64,000 nt of DNA from contig JAEVLN010000003.1 of the NCBI GenBank assembly GCA_018350325.1, positions 4,915,758 through 4,979,757 of the forward strand, given 5' to 3'. The position numbers were made by a program, and so were the translations under genes. Source of the DNA: Globodera rostochiensis. Lineage: Eukaryota; Nematoda; Chromadorea; Rhabditida; Heteroderidae. The notes under the pieces are model-generated. The model was given only the letters and a program-made list of their open reading frames with translations, did no database searches and was not told the origin of the DNA. Shown piece by piece: positions 1 through 11,155 of this stretch; the first letter of the stretch is position 1; every line of letters begins with the position of its first letter.

Positions 1-2616
1 ACATAACGCACCCCATCTAAAAATTGTTTTAGTTACTTTTTTGAAAATTTTATTTTTTTGAAGAAATAGTGTGCTAATAAGAGAGAGTCAAACGACAAGA
101 GTAATTTGGACATAACGCACCCCATCTAAAAATTGTTTTAGTTTTGAAAATTTTATTTTTTGAAGAAATAGTGTGCTAATAAGAGAGAGTCAGACGACGA
201 GAGTAATTTGGACATAACGCACCCCATCTAAAAATTGTTTTAGTTACTTTTTTAAAAAATTTTATTTTTTGAAGAAATAGTGTGCTAATAAGAGAGAGTC
301 AGACGACGAGAGTAATTTGGACATAACGCACCCCATCTAAAAATTGTTTTAGTTACTTTTTTGAAAATTTTATTTTTTTGAAGAAATAGTGTGCTAATCA
401 AACGACAAGAGTAATTTGGACATAACGCACCCCATCTAAAAATTGTTTTAGTGACTTTTTTGAAAATTTTATTTTTTGAAGAAATAGTGTGCTTATAAGA
501 GAGAGTCAAACGACGAGAGTAATTTGGACATAACGCACCCCATCTAAAAATTGTTTTAGTGACTTTTTTGAAAATTTTATTTTTTGAAGAAATAGTGTGC
601 TTATAAGAGAGAGTCAAACGACGAGAGTAATTTGGACATAACGCACCCCATCTAAAAATTGTTTTAGTTACTTTTTTGAAAATTTTATTTTTTGAAGAAA
701 TAGTGTGCTAATAAGAGAGAGTCAAACGACATGAGTAATTTGGACATAACGCACCCCATCTAAAAATTGTTTTAGTTACTTTTTTAAAAATTTTATTTTT
801 TGAAGAAATAGTGTGCTAATAAGAGAGAGTCAGACGACGAGAGTAATTTGGACATAACGCACCCCATCTAAAAATTGTTTTAGTGACTTTTTTGAAAATT
901 TTATTTTTTGAAGAAATAGTGTGCTTATAAGAGAGAGTCAAACGACGAGAGTAATTTGGACATAACGCACCCCATCTAAAAATTGTTTTAGTTTTGAAAA
1001 TTTTATTTTTTGAAGAAATAGTGTGCTAATAAGAGAGAGTCAGACGACGAGAGTAATTTGGACATAACGCACCCCATCTAAAAATTGTTTTAGTTACTTT
1101 TTTGAAAATTTTATTTTTTGAAGAAATAGTGTGCTAATAAGAGAGAGTCAAACGACAAGAGTAATTTGGACATAACGCACCCCATCTAAAAATTGTTTTA
1201 GTTACTTTTTTAAAAAATTTTATTTTTTGAAGAAATAGTGTGCTAATAAGAGAGAGTCAGACGACGAGAGTAATTTGGACATAACGCACCCCATCTAAAA
1301 ATTGTTTTAGTTTTGAAAATTTTATTTTTTGAAGAAATAGTGTGCTAATAAGAGAGAGTCAGACGACGAGAGTAATTTGGACATAACGCACCCCATCTAA
1401 AAATTGTTTTAGTGACTTTTTTGAAAATTTTATTTTTTGAAGAAATAGTGTGCTTATAAGAGAGAGTCAAACGACGAGAGTAATTTGGACATAACGCACC
1501 CCATCTAAAAATTGTTTTAGTTACTTTTTTGAAAATTTTATTTTTTGAAGAAATAGTGTGCTAATAAGAGAGAGTAAACGACAAGAGTAATTTGGACATA
1601 ACGCACCCCATCTAAAAATTGTTTTAGTTTTGAAAATTTTATTTTTTGAAGAAATAGTGTGCTAATAAGAGAGAGTCAGACGACGAGAGTAATTTGGACA
1701 TAACGCACCCCATCTAAAAATTGTTTTAGTGACTTTTTTGAAAATTTTATTTTTTGAAGAAATAGTGTGCTTATAAGAGAGAGTCAAACGACGAGAGTAA
1801 TTTGGACATAACGCACCCCATCTAAAAATTGTTTTAGTTACTTTTTTGAAAATTTTATTTTTTTGAAGAAATAGTGTGCTAATCAAACGACAAGAGTAAT
1901 TTGGACATAACGCACCCCATCTAAAAATTGTTTTAGTTACTTTTTTAAAAAATTTTATTTTTTGAAGAAATAGTGTGCTAATAAGAGAGAGTCAGACGAC
2001 GAGAGTAATTTGGACATAACGCACCCCATCTAAAAATTGTTTTAGTGACTTTTTTGAAAATTTTATTTTTTGAAGAAATAGTGTGCTTATAAGAGAGAGT
2101 CAAACGACGAGAGTAATTTGGACATAACGCACCCCATCTAAAAATTGTTTTAGTTACTTTTTTGAAAATTTTATTTTTTTGAAGAAATAGTGTGCTAATA
2201 AGAGAGAGTAAACGACAAGAGTAATTTGGACATAACGCACCCCATCTAAAAATTGTTTTAGTTACTTTTTTTAAAAATTTTATTTTTTGAAGAAATAGTG
2301 TGCTAATAAGAGAGAGTCAGACGACGAGAGTAATTTGGACATAACGCACCCCATCTAAAAATTGTTTTAGTTACTTTTTTGAAAATTTTATTTTTTTGAA
2401 GAAATAGTGTGCTAATAAGAGAGAGTCAAACGACACGAGTAATTTGGACATAACGCACCCCATCAAAAATTGTTTTAGTTACTTTTTTAAAAAATTTTAT
2501 TTTTTGAAGAAATAGTGTGCTAATAAAAGAGAGTCAGACGACACGAGTAATTTGGACATAACGCACCCCATCAAAAATTGTTTTAGTTACTTTTTTAGAA
2601 AATTTTATTTTTTGAA
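1..2616. repeat. Satellite array 1, ~109-bp monomer
   Basis: About 24 head-to-tail monomers. Each contains ACGCACCCCATCTAAAAATT, an AT-rich middle, GAAGAAATAGTGTGCTAAT and AGAGAGAGTCA(A/G)ACGACGAG. Monomers are about 109 bp, with a shorter ~100-bp class lacking TTACTTTT and some units lacking the AAGAGAGAG piece. Conceptual translations of this array are repetitive artefacts, not genes. The array starts before the window and ends exactly where an EF-hand exon begins. Confidence 0.97.
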
Positions 2617-2752
2617 GAACATTGCTGTCCATCTCGGCAAACCAGGACACGTTCTTGGCAAGATTTTTGCCCAATGTACCATTTTTGAGTTTTGTCTCCA
2701 AATGATCGATGGCTTCATTCAACGAAATCCTTCCGTCTTTGTCAATATCGAT
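2617..2752 (-). pseudogene. EF-hand exon, truncated by satellite (copy A)
   Basis: On the minus strand an exon follows a TTGATTAG acceptor and encodes a complete EF-hand calcium-binding loop, DIDKDGRISLNE, with Asp at loop positions 1, 3 and 5, Gly at 6, Ile at 8 and Glu at 12. About 30 polar residues follow, ending at EMDSNV where satellite sequence replaces the rest of the exon, probably the second hand. A related half-loop (GSISLNEAIKHFAE) lies on the same strand near 3825-3885. This looks like a decayed member of a small EF-hand family; no signal peptide or upstream exon was found. Confidence 0.6.
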
Positions 2753-2916
2753 CTAATCAATAATTAATTATCCAATTACAACAAAAATCAATAATTTCTG
2801 TTGTTGTCAAATAAATACCATGTCAAAGTGTTCCCATGCCTTTGCTTCCCCTTCAAGTATTGAGGATGAAGAGTTGCTATTTAAAAATCAATTAAAATGT
2901 GCTGACTCATTCATTC

Positions 2917-3216
2917 TCAAATCGTATCGTACCCAATGGACGCCGAGTTCTCCGGACAACCGCCCTGCCCCTCCTTAACACAATCAGCACATCCGTCCGG
3001 ACAACTTTCGGCGTACTGCAGGTCGCAACAATAGTAGTAACAACTGCATTGCACGCGCTCCCTGCATTCGTTTTTTGTTGTAGATGTAATTGCATGCCAC
3101 ACAGTCGTGGTCGAAAATGTTGCAGTTTGGGCACGAACGGTTAGGACAACCAAACAAAGAGGAGGTACCGCAACATATGCAACATCCAGTAAAATACCGT
3201 CTTTTCAAGAAGACAC
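2917..3216 (-). pseudogene. Cysteine-rich exon, frameshifted (copy A)
   Basis: This is the copy A counterpart of the open cysteine-rich exon at 7649-7952. The C-terminal half (VQCSCYYYCCDLQYAES to CPENSASIGYDTI) is still readable, but indels around 3070-3140 shift the frame, so the upstream cysteines fall in another frame. The ATATTGCAG acceptor at the 5' end is preserved. Confidence 0.5.
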
Positions 3217-4177
3217 CTGCAATATTCAACGGCATTTTGATTGTTATTAAATTAAATTATTAAGACACTTACTTGACCGATTTTGGAAAAAAACAACAAC
3301 AATTTGAAGACAAATATAAAGTTTTCAAAAAACATTTTTGAAGCAGTCAGGGTATTAAGTGTATAAACGAATTTTCATTTTATGATTAAATTTCATAAAT
3401 ATTTGTTAAAAATAAAATGAAATTTTGCCTTTCTAAACTATTCTTCTTTTTTTTTGCAATTCCCAATATATCATCTCGGAGCATTTTTTTCTTATTTTTG
3501 GAATCACAAAACTTATTAGCTAAACATTTTTATTATTTGTAAGCTAATGGGAAATAAGGAATTATAAAATGAATTATTCAATGAATGTTCTGGACATTTA
3601 TAAAGAAATAAATGATTCTCAACAACAATCTTTTTACCTCATTTACCATTTTTTTTAAGTTTACAAATGCTTTCTGCATTTAAAAATAATAATTTTTAGG
3701 TTTTTTGGAAGAGTGAGGATTTTGGCGATTTCGATTGTCCAATACATAGAATGAAAAAATGTTATAATTTTTGAATTAGTCAATTAAATAATTAATCAAT
3801 AATATTTTTCGACTTTTGCTCTGTCTGCTGAATGGCATTCCGCAAAATGTTTAATGGCTTCATTCAACGAAATGCTCCCGTTTAAATTAATTTTAAAAAA
3901 AATGTTTTAAAAAAATTTCAAGCTTTTTGTGCTTGGCGCTCACAAAGAGCTAACTCAGATACTATCTCAAAATATTGTTTTATTATTCTGCGCCAAACAT
4001 TCGGTACTATTCGGCCAAACATTATAAAATTTTAAGCTTTTCGTGCAAGCTCCAAAAATATCGCATTTCTCTTTTGATCAAGGAAATACAGATCTGGTCC
4101 AATATAAATTTTTAAATCAATTTAAATGTTACAATTTTTAATTTAGAATTAAATTGAATTGGAATTGAAGGACAAAG
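3217..4177. other. Non-coding AT-rich interval of copy A
   Basis: There are no convincing exons except the EF-hand half-loop on the minus strand near 3825-3885. The equivalent interval in copy B is 7953-8948. The rest is AT-rich with short homopolymers. Confidence 0.5.
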
Positions 4178-4600
4178 CAGTCCATGGAAGAAGTGATTGT
4201 AAAAATGGAGGAGTCCGGACGAGGAAGAAAGCGGCTCAAAGAACAAACCGAAGGTGAATCTCAGAAGGAAAAGCTTGTCGACAAAGGAATGAATTCAATT
4301 TTGAAGACGAGCACTCCTCGGGGGCCGATGACTTACGATTGAAAAACGAACTTTCGCAGACATTAATAAATTGCCAGGCCATAAACTGACAAGGCATTTT
4401 GTTGGTCTTCGTTAGTGGCTAATTAAACTATTCTTAGCGGTGTGAACAAAATCAAGGCACGAGAAGATTAAAAATTTGAATTCGGACCAAATTGAAATTG
4501 ATTTCGAGACGTTGAAGCCGGCGCTAAGCTTAGGGAACTCGAGGCCAATGTCAAGGGCGTGTTTCTCAACCGACGACAAAAGAAGAAGGCCTCCTCTTCG
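4178..4600 (+). pseudogene. BET-family NET-domain fragment (copy A)
   Basis: This is the frameshifted copy A version of the NET-domain fragment described at 8949-9395. DQIEIDFETLKPA, the strongly conserved BET core, is readable near 4486-4520. The following residues and the TYDEKRQL-equivalent segment are broken by single-base indels (for example GATTGAAAAACGAAC against GATGAAAAACGCCAAC in copy B). No bromodomain is present nearby. Confidence 0.65.
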
Positions 4601-5040
4601 ATCAGGTCGCGCGCCATACCGATCCAAAATTGTGCTTTCGGGGTGCAATCGAATACTGCACGAATCGCTCTGATTCCCGAGCTGATCAAAATAAAAAATA
4701 AATATACCTACGAAATTAATTCATTTATTTCACCGTTTTATTTTTCCATTGATCATTTTCGTCGAAGCATCAGGAACACGAGAATCAGAAGGATTTATTC
4801 TCGCACTTTCGTTTTCGGCAGGCATTAGAAAAGGCTTGTTGGATGGTTTCTTTGGGGTTTCGTAAAATGTGCCACGAAAATAGAAATTTAGAGGATGCCC
4901 AAAAGTTCCACGTCAGCCCTTACCCGCTTAAAGCAGCCCCTGTCAGATTTATCGACCAATATCTCTGCTTCTTTGGCCATTTACTCTGCCTAGGGGGCGC
5001 TTTTTCCATACAATACATTAGCCGAAATGCTTCAACCCCC

Positions 5041-5228
5041 CCCCCCCCAAAATTCATAATCAGGGGGCCCAAATCTCCAATTCTGGCATATATTTTTGTT
5101 GGGGTAAGGCAATTTTTCGTAAATGCCAACGCATTCTCTCGCGTCCCTTCCACTCTTCTCGTTGGCAATGATTTTGAAACAAAGGCACTTCTACGCCTGC
5201 GATTAAAGGCGTATAAAAGCGGTGGCAT
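5041..5228 (+). promoter_or_regulatory. SPRYSEC-type promoter, locus A (partly decayed)
   Basis: The sequence is homologous to the promoters at 9780, 39715 and 43780. It contains TGGCAT at 5084-5089 and 5223-5228, ATGCCA at 5122-5127, and TATAAAAG at 5212-5219, 54 bp upstream of the ATG at 5273. A fourth hexamer present in the other copies just after the C-run is lost here. Confidence 0.55.
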
Positions 5229-5272
5229 AGCAGAAAGCCATCATTTAAAACTATTTATTTTATTGCCTCAAA

Positions 5273-5478
5273 ATGCCCACCTTTCTTCTTGGGCCGAAAT
5301 TTGCTTCGTCGTGGCCTCTATTCTGCTGCAGACGGGTCAGAAAACTTTGAAAATTAAACATTTTATAAATAAATTGAAATTAACTTACATTTCCTACTCA
5401 CGGAAAATTCAGATGCATCGCCCACAAACAAACACAAAACATGGACCGTCCAGTTCTGGGATGATAAATCAAACGCAG
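5273..5478 (+). pseudogene. SPRYSEC first two exons, decayed (copy A)
   Basis: The ATG starts MPTFL as in the intact paralogues, but a deletion (TTTCTTCTTGGG against TTTCTCTTCTTGG) shifts the frame inside the signal peptide. The intron 1 acceptor CACGTAG of copy B is CACGG here, so the AG is lost. The second exon (about 5404-5478, ending CAG/GTAAC) is still recognisable. No SPRY exons follow before the satellite at 6330. Confidence 0.7.
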
Positions 5479-6329
5479 GTAACACTGCAAAATATTTATT
5501 TTTTAAAATCAATATAGGTAGGAACATAATTTAAGCTCTCCAATTGACAAGGATTTCGGAAGAAAAAAAAAAGTTTTTTTTATAATAAAATGAATAAATC
5601 CCTAGTCAGTTAAGCATTTTGCTTCGTAATTTTCAATTTTCAAAAAAAAAAATTGGTTTACATGAGAGCGGAGGATTTCCGGCGGTGCCGATGCGCCACC
5701 AGAGGGATTTTTACAAAAATTGGCAACCATTGTTAAGAAATTTAAAGCAAATTCAAAAAGATGCGATGAATTTTTTTTTAAATTTGTCTTTTGCGCGCGT
5801 GTATTTTATAATTAGGTATTAGAAAATTTATTTTAAAAATTTTATTAACGGCGGGGGGGGGGGGGGCGTAAGTGAAAGAGGCGAAAACAGAAATAATTGC
5901 TTCCACTCAAGTGGGTTCGAACCCTAGCAACATCCAACTTGTCAAAAAGACAAACCACTAAACCATTGATTTAATTGGACTCATTTTGAAAAAAATTGTT
6001 AAAAATTTAAAAAGGTTTTTAGAAAAATTTTGACCAAAAGTCCCCCCTATGGTTATTTGAGAACTTAAGGTCCAGAGTTATCTAACACGAGGTTTATGAG
6101 AATGGTTGGACCAAAAACGACCCCCCACTCACCATAGATGCTTCCGAAAGTAATAATACACAGTCTGGGGTTCGAACCCAAACGCAAACAGTTCGAACCC
6201 TCACCACTCACCACCACAACCACCTCAGATGAGGTGACAAACCGTGCAAATCCAATATATAACGGAAATCCATCAGATTGCCCGGATTGGACCTGGATCT
6301 GAATCCTGGATTTTAGAAATGACCTGGAT

Positions 6330-7348
6330 CGCGACAAGAGTAATTTGGACATAACGCACCCCATCTAAAAATTGTTTTAGTTTTGAAAATTTTATTTTTT
6401 GAAGAAATAGTGTGCTAATAAGAGAGAGTCAGACGACGAGAGTAATTTGGACATAACGCACCCCATCTAAAAATTGTTTTAGTTACTTTTTTGAAAATTT
6501 TATTTTTTTGAAGAAATAGTGTGCTAATATGAGAGAGTCAGACGACGAGAGTAATTTGGACATAACGCACCCCATCTAAAAATTGTTTTAGTTACTTTTT
6601 TAAAAAATTTTATTTTTTGAAGTGTGCTAATCAAACGACAAGAGTAATTTGGACATAACGCACCCCATCTAAAAATTGTTTTAGTTACTTTTTTAAAAAA
6701 TTTTATTTTTTGAAGAAATAGTGTGCTAATAAGAGAGAGTCAGACGACGAGAGTAATTTGGACATAACGCACCCCATCTAAAAATTGTTTTAGTTTTGAA
6801 AATTTTATTTTTTGAAGAAATAGTGTGCTAATAAGAGAGAGTCAAACGACGAGAGTAATTTGGACATAACGCACCCCATCTAAAAATTGTTTTAGTTACT
6901 TTTTTGAAAATTTTATTTTTTTGAAGAAATAGTGTGCTAATAAGAGAGAGTAAACGACAAGAGTAATTTGGACATAACGCACCCCATCTAAAAATTGTTT
7001 TAGTTACTTTTTTAAAAAATTTTATTTTTTGAAGAAATAGTGTGCTAATAAGAGAGAGTCAGACGACGAGAGTAATTTGGACATAACGCACCCCATCTAA
7101 AAATTGTTTTAGTTACTTTTTTGAAAATTTTATTTTTTGAAGAAATAGTGTGCTAATAAGAGAGAGTCAAACGACATGAGTAATTTGGACATAACGCACC
7201 CCATCTAAAAATTGTTTTAGTTACTTTTTTAAAAAATTTTATTTTTTGAAGAAATAGTGTGCTAATCAAACGACAAGAGTAATTTGGACATAACGCACCC
7301 CATCTAAAAATTGTTTTAGTTACTTTTTTGAAAATTTTATTTTTTGAA
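6330..7348. repeat. Satellite array 2, ~109-bp monomer
   Basis: Nine to ten monomers of the same subfamily as array 1, in the same orientation. The array begins inside the GACCTGGATC motif that ends copy A and finishes at the EF-hand exon that opens copy B, so it sits between the two duplicated segments. Confidence 0.96.
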
Positions 7349-7484
7349 GAACATTGCTGTCCATCTCGGCAAACCAGGACACGTTCTTGGCAAGATTTTT
7401 GCCCAATGTACCATTTTTGAGTTTTGTCTCCAAATGATCGATGGCTTCATTCAACGAAATCCTTCCGTTTTTGTCAATATCGAT
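7349..7484 (-). pseudogene. EF-hand exon, truncated by satellite (copy B)
   Basis: Same exon as 2617-2752. The loop reads DIDKNGRISLNE, with Asn in place of Asp at loop position 5, which is still compatible with calcium binding. The truncation against satellite is at the same base as in copy A, so the break predates the duplication. Confidence 0.6.
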
Positions 7485-7648
7485 CTAATCAATAATTAAT
7501 TATCCAATTACAACAAAAATCAATAATTTCTGTTGTTGTCAAATAAATACCATGTCAAAGTGTTCCCATGCCTTTGCTTCCCCTTCAAGTATTGAGGATG
7601 AAGAGTTGCTATTTAAAAATCAATTAAAATGTGCTGACTCATTCATTC

Positions 7649-7952
7649 TCAAATCGTATCGTACCCAATGGACGCCGAGTTCTCCGGACAACCGCCCTGC
7701 CCCTCCTTAACACAATCAGCACATCCGTCCGGACAACTTTCGGCGTACTGCAGGTCGCAACAATAGTAACAACTGCATTGCACGCGCTCCCTGCATTCGT
7801 TCGTTTTGTTGTAGATGTAATTGCATGCCACACAGTCGTGGTCGAAAATGTTGCAGTTTGGCGGCACGAACGGTTTAGGACAACCAAACAAAGAGGAGGT
7901 ACCGCAACATATGCAACATCCATTGTAAAATACCGTCTTTTCAAGAAGACAC
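7649..7952 (-). CDS. Cysteine-rich exon of an unidentified protein
   Basis: On the minus strand, after an ATATTGCAG acceptor, an exon of about 100 codons runs to a TGA at 7651-7649. It encodes about 18 cysteines in clusters: GCCICCG, FGCPKP, NCN, DCVAC, ECRERVQCSCYYCC, SCPDGCADC and GGC. Such density suggests a secreted disulphide-rich or metal-binding domain; the family was not recognised. EF-hand exons on the same strand lie 165 bp downstream and about 650 bp upstream, but their membership in one gene is unproven. The first exon and any signal peptide were not found. An opposite-strand reading frame covers the same interval and is less plausible because it is depleted of conserved motifs. 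Confidence 0.4.
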
Positions 7953-8948
7953 CTGCAATATTCAACGGCATTTTGATTGTTAATTTAAATTAAATTATTA
8001 AGACACTTACTTGACCGATTTTGGAAAAAAACAACAACAATTTGATGAAGACAAATATAAAGTTTTCAAAAAACATTTTTGAAGCAGTCAGGGTATTAAG
8101 TGTAAATAAACGAATTTTCATTTTATGATTAAATTTCATAAATATTTGTTAAAAATAAAATGATTAATTTTGCCTTTCTAAACTATTCTTCTTTTTTTTT
8201 GCAATTCCCAATATATCATCTCGGTGAGCATTTTTTTCTTATTTTTGGAATCACAAAACTTATTAGCTAAACATTTTTTATTTATTTTTGTAAGCTAATG
8301 GGAAATAAGGAATTATAAAATGAATTAATTCAATGAATGTTCTGGATACATTTATAAAGAAATAAATGATTCTCAACAACAATCTTTTTACCTCATTTAC
8401 ATTTTGTTTTTAAGTTTACAAATGCTTTCTGCATTTAAAAATAATAATTTTTAGGTTTTTTGGAATTGAGTGAGGATTTTGGCGATTTCGATTGTCCAAT
8501 ACATAGAATGAAAAAATGTTATAATGATTTTTGAATTAGTCAATTAAATAATTAATCAATAATATTTTTCGACTTTTGCTCTGTCTTTGCTGAATGGCAT
8601 TCCGCAAAATGTTTAATGGCTTCATTCAACGAAATGCTCCCGTTTTAAGAATTAATTTTAAAAAAATGTTTTAAAAAAATTTCAAGCTTTTTGTGCTTGG
8701 CGCTCAATCAAAGAGCTAACTCAGATACTATCTCAAAATATTGTTTTATTATTCTGCGCCAAACATTATCGGTACTATTCGGCCAAACATTATAAAAATT
8801 TTAAGCTTTTCGTGCAAGCTCCAAAAAAGTATCGCATTTCTCTTTTGATCAAGGAAATACAGATCTGGTCCAATATAAAATTTTTAAATTTCAATTTAAA
8901 TGTTAACAATTTTTAATTTAGAATTAAATTGAATTGGAATTGAAGGAC

Positions 8949-9395
8949 ATGAAGCAGTCCATGGAAGAAGTGATTGTAAAAATGGAGGAGTCCGGACGAG
9001 GAAGAAAGCCTGGCTCAAAGAACAAACCGAAGGTGAATCTCAGAAGGAAAAGCTGTCGACAAAGGAATACGAATTCAATTTTGAAGACGAGCACTCCTCG
9101 GGGCCGATGACTTACGATGAAAAACGCCAACTTTCGCAGAACATTAATAAATTGCCAGGCCATAAACTGACAAGGCATTTTTTTGGTGCCTTCGTTAGTG
9201 GCTAATTAAACTATTCTTAGCGTTGTGAACAAAATCAAGGCACGAGAGCAGATTAAAAATTTGAATTCGGACCAAATTGAAATTGATTTCGAGACGTTGA
9301 AGCCGGCCGGCTAAGCTTAGGGAACTCGAGGCCAATGTCAAGGCGTGTTCTCAACCGACGACAAAAACAGAAGAAGGCCTCCTCTTCGATCAGGT
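8949..9395 (+). pseudogene. BET-family NET-domain fragment (copy B)
   Basis: Two exon-like blocks match the extra-terminal (NET) domain of BET bromodomain proteins, a chromatin-reader protein-interaction module. The first has the basic stretch GRKPGSKNKPK, then SGPMTYDEKRQLSQNINKLPG (around 9105-9170), although the two parts are in different frames. The second (about 9221-9395) has VVNKIKAREQIKNLNSDQ, then IEIDFETLKP, LRELEANVKACLNRRQ and a basic tail. An extra GGCC after LKPA (near 9308) shifts the frame. The intron between the blocks would need a GC donor (ACAAG/GCATTT) and ends TTCTTAG. No bromodomains lie upstream, so this is a 3' gene fragment, probably dead. Confidence 0.75.
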
Positions 9396-9779
9396 CGCGC
9401 GCCATACCGATCCAAAATTGTGCTTTCGCGGGGTGCAATCGAATACTGCACGAATCGCTCTGATCATTCCCGAGCTGATCAAAATAAAAAATAAATATAC
9501 CTACGAAATTAATTCATTTATTTCACCGTTTTATTTTTCCATTGATCATTTTCGTCGAAGCATCAGGAACACGAGAATCAGAAGGATTTATTCTCGCACT
9601 TTCGTTTTCGGCAGGCATTAGAAAAGGCTTGTTGGATGGTTTCTTTGGGGTTTCGTAAAATGTGCCACGAAAATAGAAATTTAGAGGATGCCCAAAAGTT
9701 CCACGTCAGCCCTTACCCGCTTAAAGCAGCCCCTGTCAGATTTATCGACCAATATCTCTGCTTCTTTGACCATTTACTC

Positions 9780-10024
9780 TGCCTAGGGGCGCTTTTTCCA
9801 TACAATACATTAGCCGAAATGCTTCAACCCCCCCCCCCCAAAATTGGCATAATCAGGGGGCCCAAATCTCCAATTCTGGCATATATTTTTGTTGGGGTAA
9901 GGCAATCTTTTCGTAAATGCCAACGCATTCTCTCGCGTCCCTTCCACTCTCTTCGTTGGCAATGATATTTTGAAACAAAGGCACTTCTACGCCTGCGATT
10001 AAAGGCGTATAAAAGCGGTGGCAT
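9780..10024 (+). promoter_or_regulatory. SPRYSEC-type promoter with ATGCCA hexamers, locus B
   Basis: Upstream of the ATG at 10072 lie TGGCAT at 9845-9850, 9877-9882 and 10019-10024, ATGCCA at 9917-9922, and TATAAAAG at 10008-10015 (57-64 bp before the ATG). ATGCCA is the dorsal-gland box reported for Globodera effectors. The ~450-bp flank is homologous to those of the loci at 5273, 40013 and 44083. Confidence 0.65.
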
Positions 10025-10071
10025 GCAGCAGAAAGCCATCATTTAAAACTATTTATTTTTATTGCCTCAAA

Positions 10072-10281
10072 ATGCCCACCTTTCTCTTCTTGGCCGAAAT
10101 TTGCTTCGTCGTGGCCTCTATTCTGCTGCAGACGGGTCAGAAAATTCTTTGAAAATTAACATTTTATAAATAAATTGAAATTAACTTACATTTCCTACTC
10201 ACGTAGAAAATTCAGATGCATCGCCACAAACAAACACAAAACATGGACCGTCCAGTTCTGGCAATGATAAATCAAACGCAG
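10072..10281 (+). CDS. SPRYSEC-like signal peptide and second exon (partial gene)
   Basis: Exon 1 (10072-10135) encodes [20 protein letters not shown], a hydrophobic signal peptide with a Glu in its core. Exon 2 (10207-10281) continues in phase with ENSDASPQTNTKHGPSSSG, the polar linker typical of this family. Splice sites are GG/GTCAG, CACGTAG and CAG/GTAAC. The next 1 kb is repeat-rich and no SPRY exons follow directly. A second copy of exon 2, belonging to another SPRYSEC remnant, begins at 11345. The locus therefore starts correctly but joins a broken gene body. Confidence 0.65.
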
Positions 10282-10487
10282 GTAACACTGCAAAATATTT
10301 ATTTTTTAAAATCAATTATAGGCTTAGGAACATAATTTAAGCTCTCCAATTGACAAGGATTTTCGGAAGAAAAAAAAAGTTTAATTTTTATAATAAAATG
10401 AATAAATCCCTAGTCAGTTAAGCATTTTGCTTCGTAATTTCGAAATTTTCAAAAAAAAAATTGGTTTACATGAGAGCGGAGGATTTC

Positions 10488-10513
10488 CGGCGGTGCCGAT
10501 AGGCGCCACCAGA
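10488..10513 (+). repeat. Dispersed hairpin repeat, short copy
   Basis: CCGGCGGTGCCGATAGGCGC, then CACCAGAG. This is the core of a dispersed repeat seen fully at 12058, 17650, 38949, 43046 and 46325. The copy A equivalent at 5680-5700 has lost AGG from the loop. Confidence 0.6.
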
Positions 10514-11155
10514 GGGATTTTTACAAAAATTGGCAACCATTGTTAAGAAATTTAAAGCAAAAATTCAAAAAGATGCGATGAATTTTTTTTTAAATTTGTC
10601 TTTTGCGCGCGTGTATTTTAATTAATTAGGTATTAGAAAATTTATTTTAAAAATTTTATTAACGGCGGGGGGGGGGGGGGAGCGTAAGTGAAAAGAGGCG
10701 AAAACAGAAATAATTGCTTCCACTCAAGTGGGTTCGAACCCAGTAGCAACATCCAACTTGTCAAAAAGACAAACCACTAAACCATTGATTTAATTGGACT
10801 CCCATTTTGAAAAAAATTGTTAAAAATTTAAAAAGTTTTTAGAAAAATTTTGACCAAAAGGGTCCCCCCTATGGTTATTTGAGAACTTAAGGTCCAGAGT
10901 TATCTAACACGAGGTTATATGTGAAAATGGTTGGGACCAAAACGACCCCCCACTCACCATAGATGCTTACCGAAAGTAATAATTTACACAGTCTGGGGTT
11001 CGAACCCAAACGCAAAACAGTTCGACCCTCACCACTCACCACTACACAACCACCTCAGATGAGGGTACAACCGTGCAAATCCAATATATAACGGAAAATC
11101 CAGGTCAGATTGCCCGGATTTGGACCTGGATCTGAATCCTGGATTTTAGAAATGA

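Larger units (their letters stand above)
2617..6329 (+). repeat. Segmental duplication, copy A
   Basis: This ~3.7-kb segment is nearly identical to 7349-11155. Both copies start at the same base next to satellite DNA. Copy A stops inside a GACCTGGATC motif at 6329, where satellite array 2 resumes; copy B continues past that point. The two copies differ almost only by 1-4 base indels, most of which break the frame in copy A. Confidence 0.95.
7349..11155 (+). repeat. Segmental duplication, copy B
   Basis: Near-identical partner of 2617-6329, better preserved in every coding stretch compared: EF-hand, cysteine-rich exon, NET domain and SPRYSEC exons 1-2. Copy B runs on through GACCTGGATCTGG into unique sequence. 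Confidence 0.95.

Noticed and set aside
285..1886. Repetitive open frames across satellite array 1
   Set aside because: They are the translated 109-bp monomer; each repeat merely extends the frame, and related frames occur in the other arrays.
7631..7993. Plus-strand 120-codon frame over the cysteine-rich exon
   Set aside because: The minus-strand frame has a proper acceptor and clustered cysteines; the plus-strand frame is its shadow.
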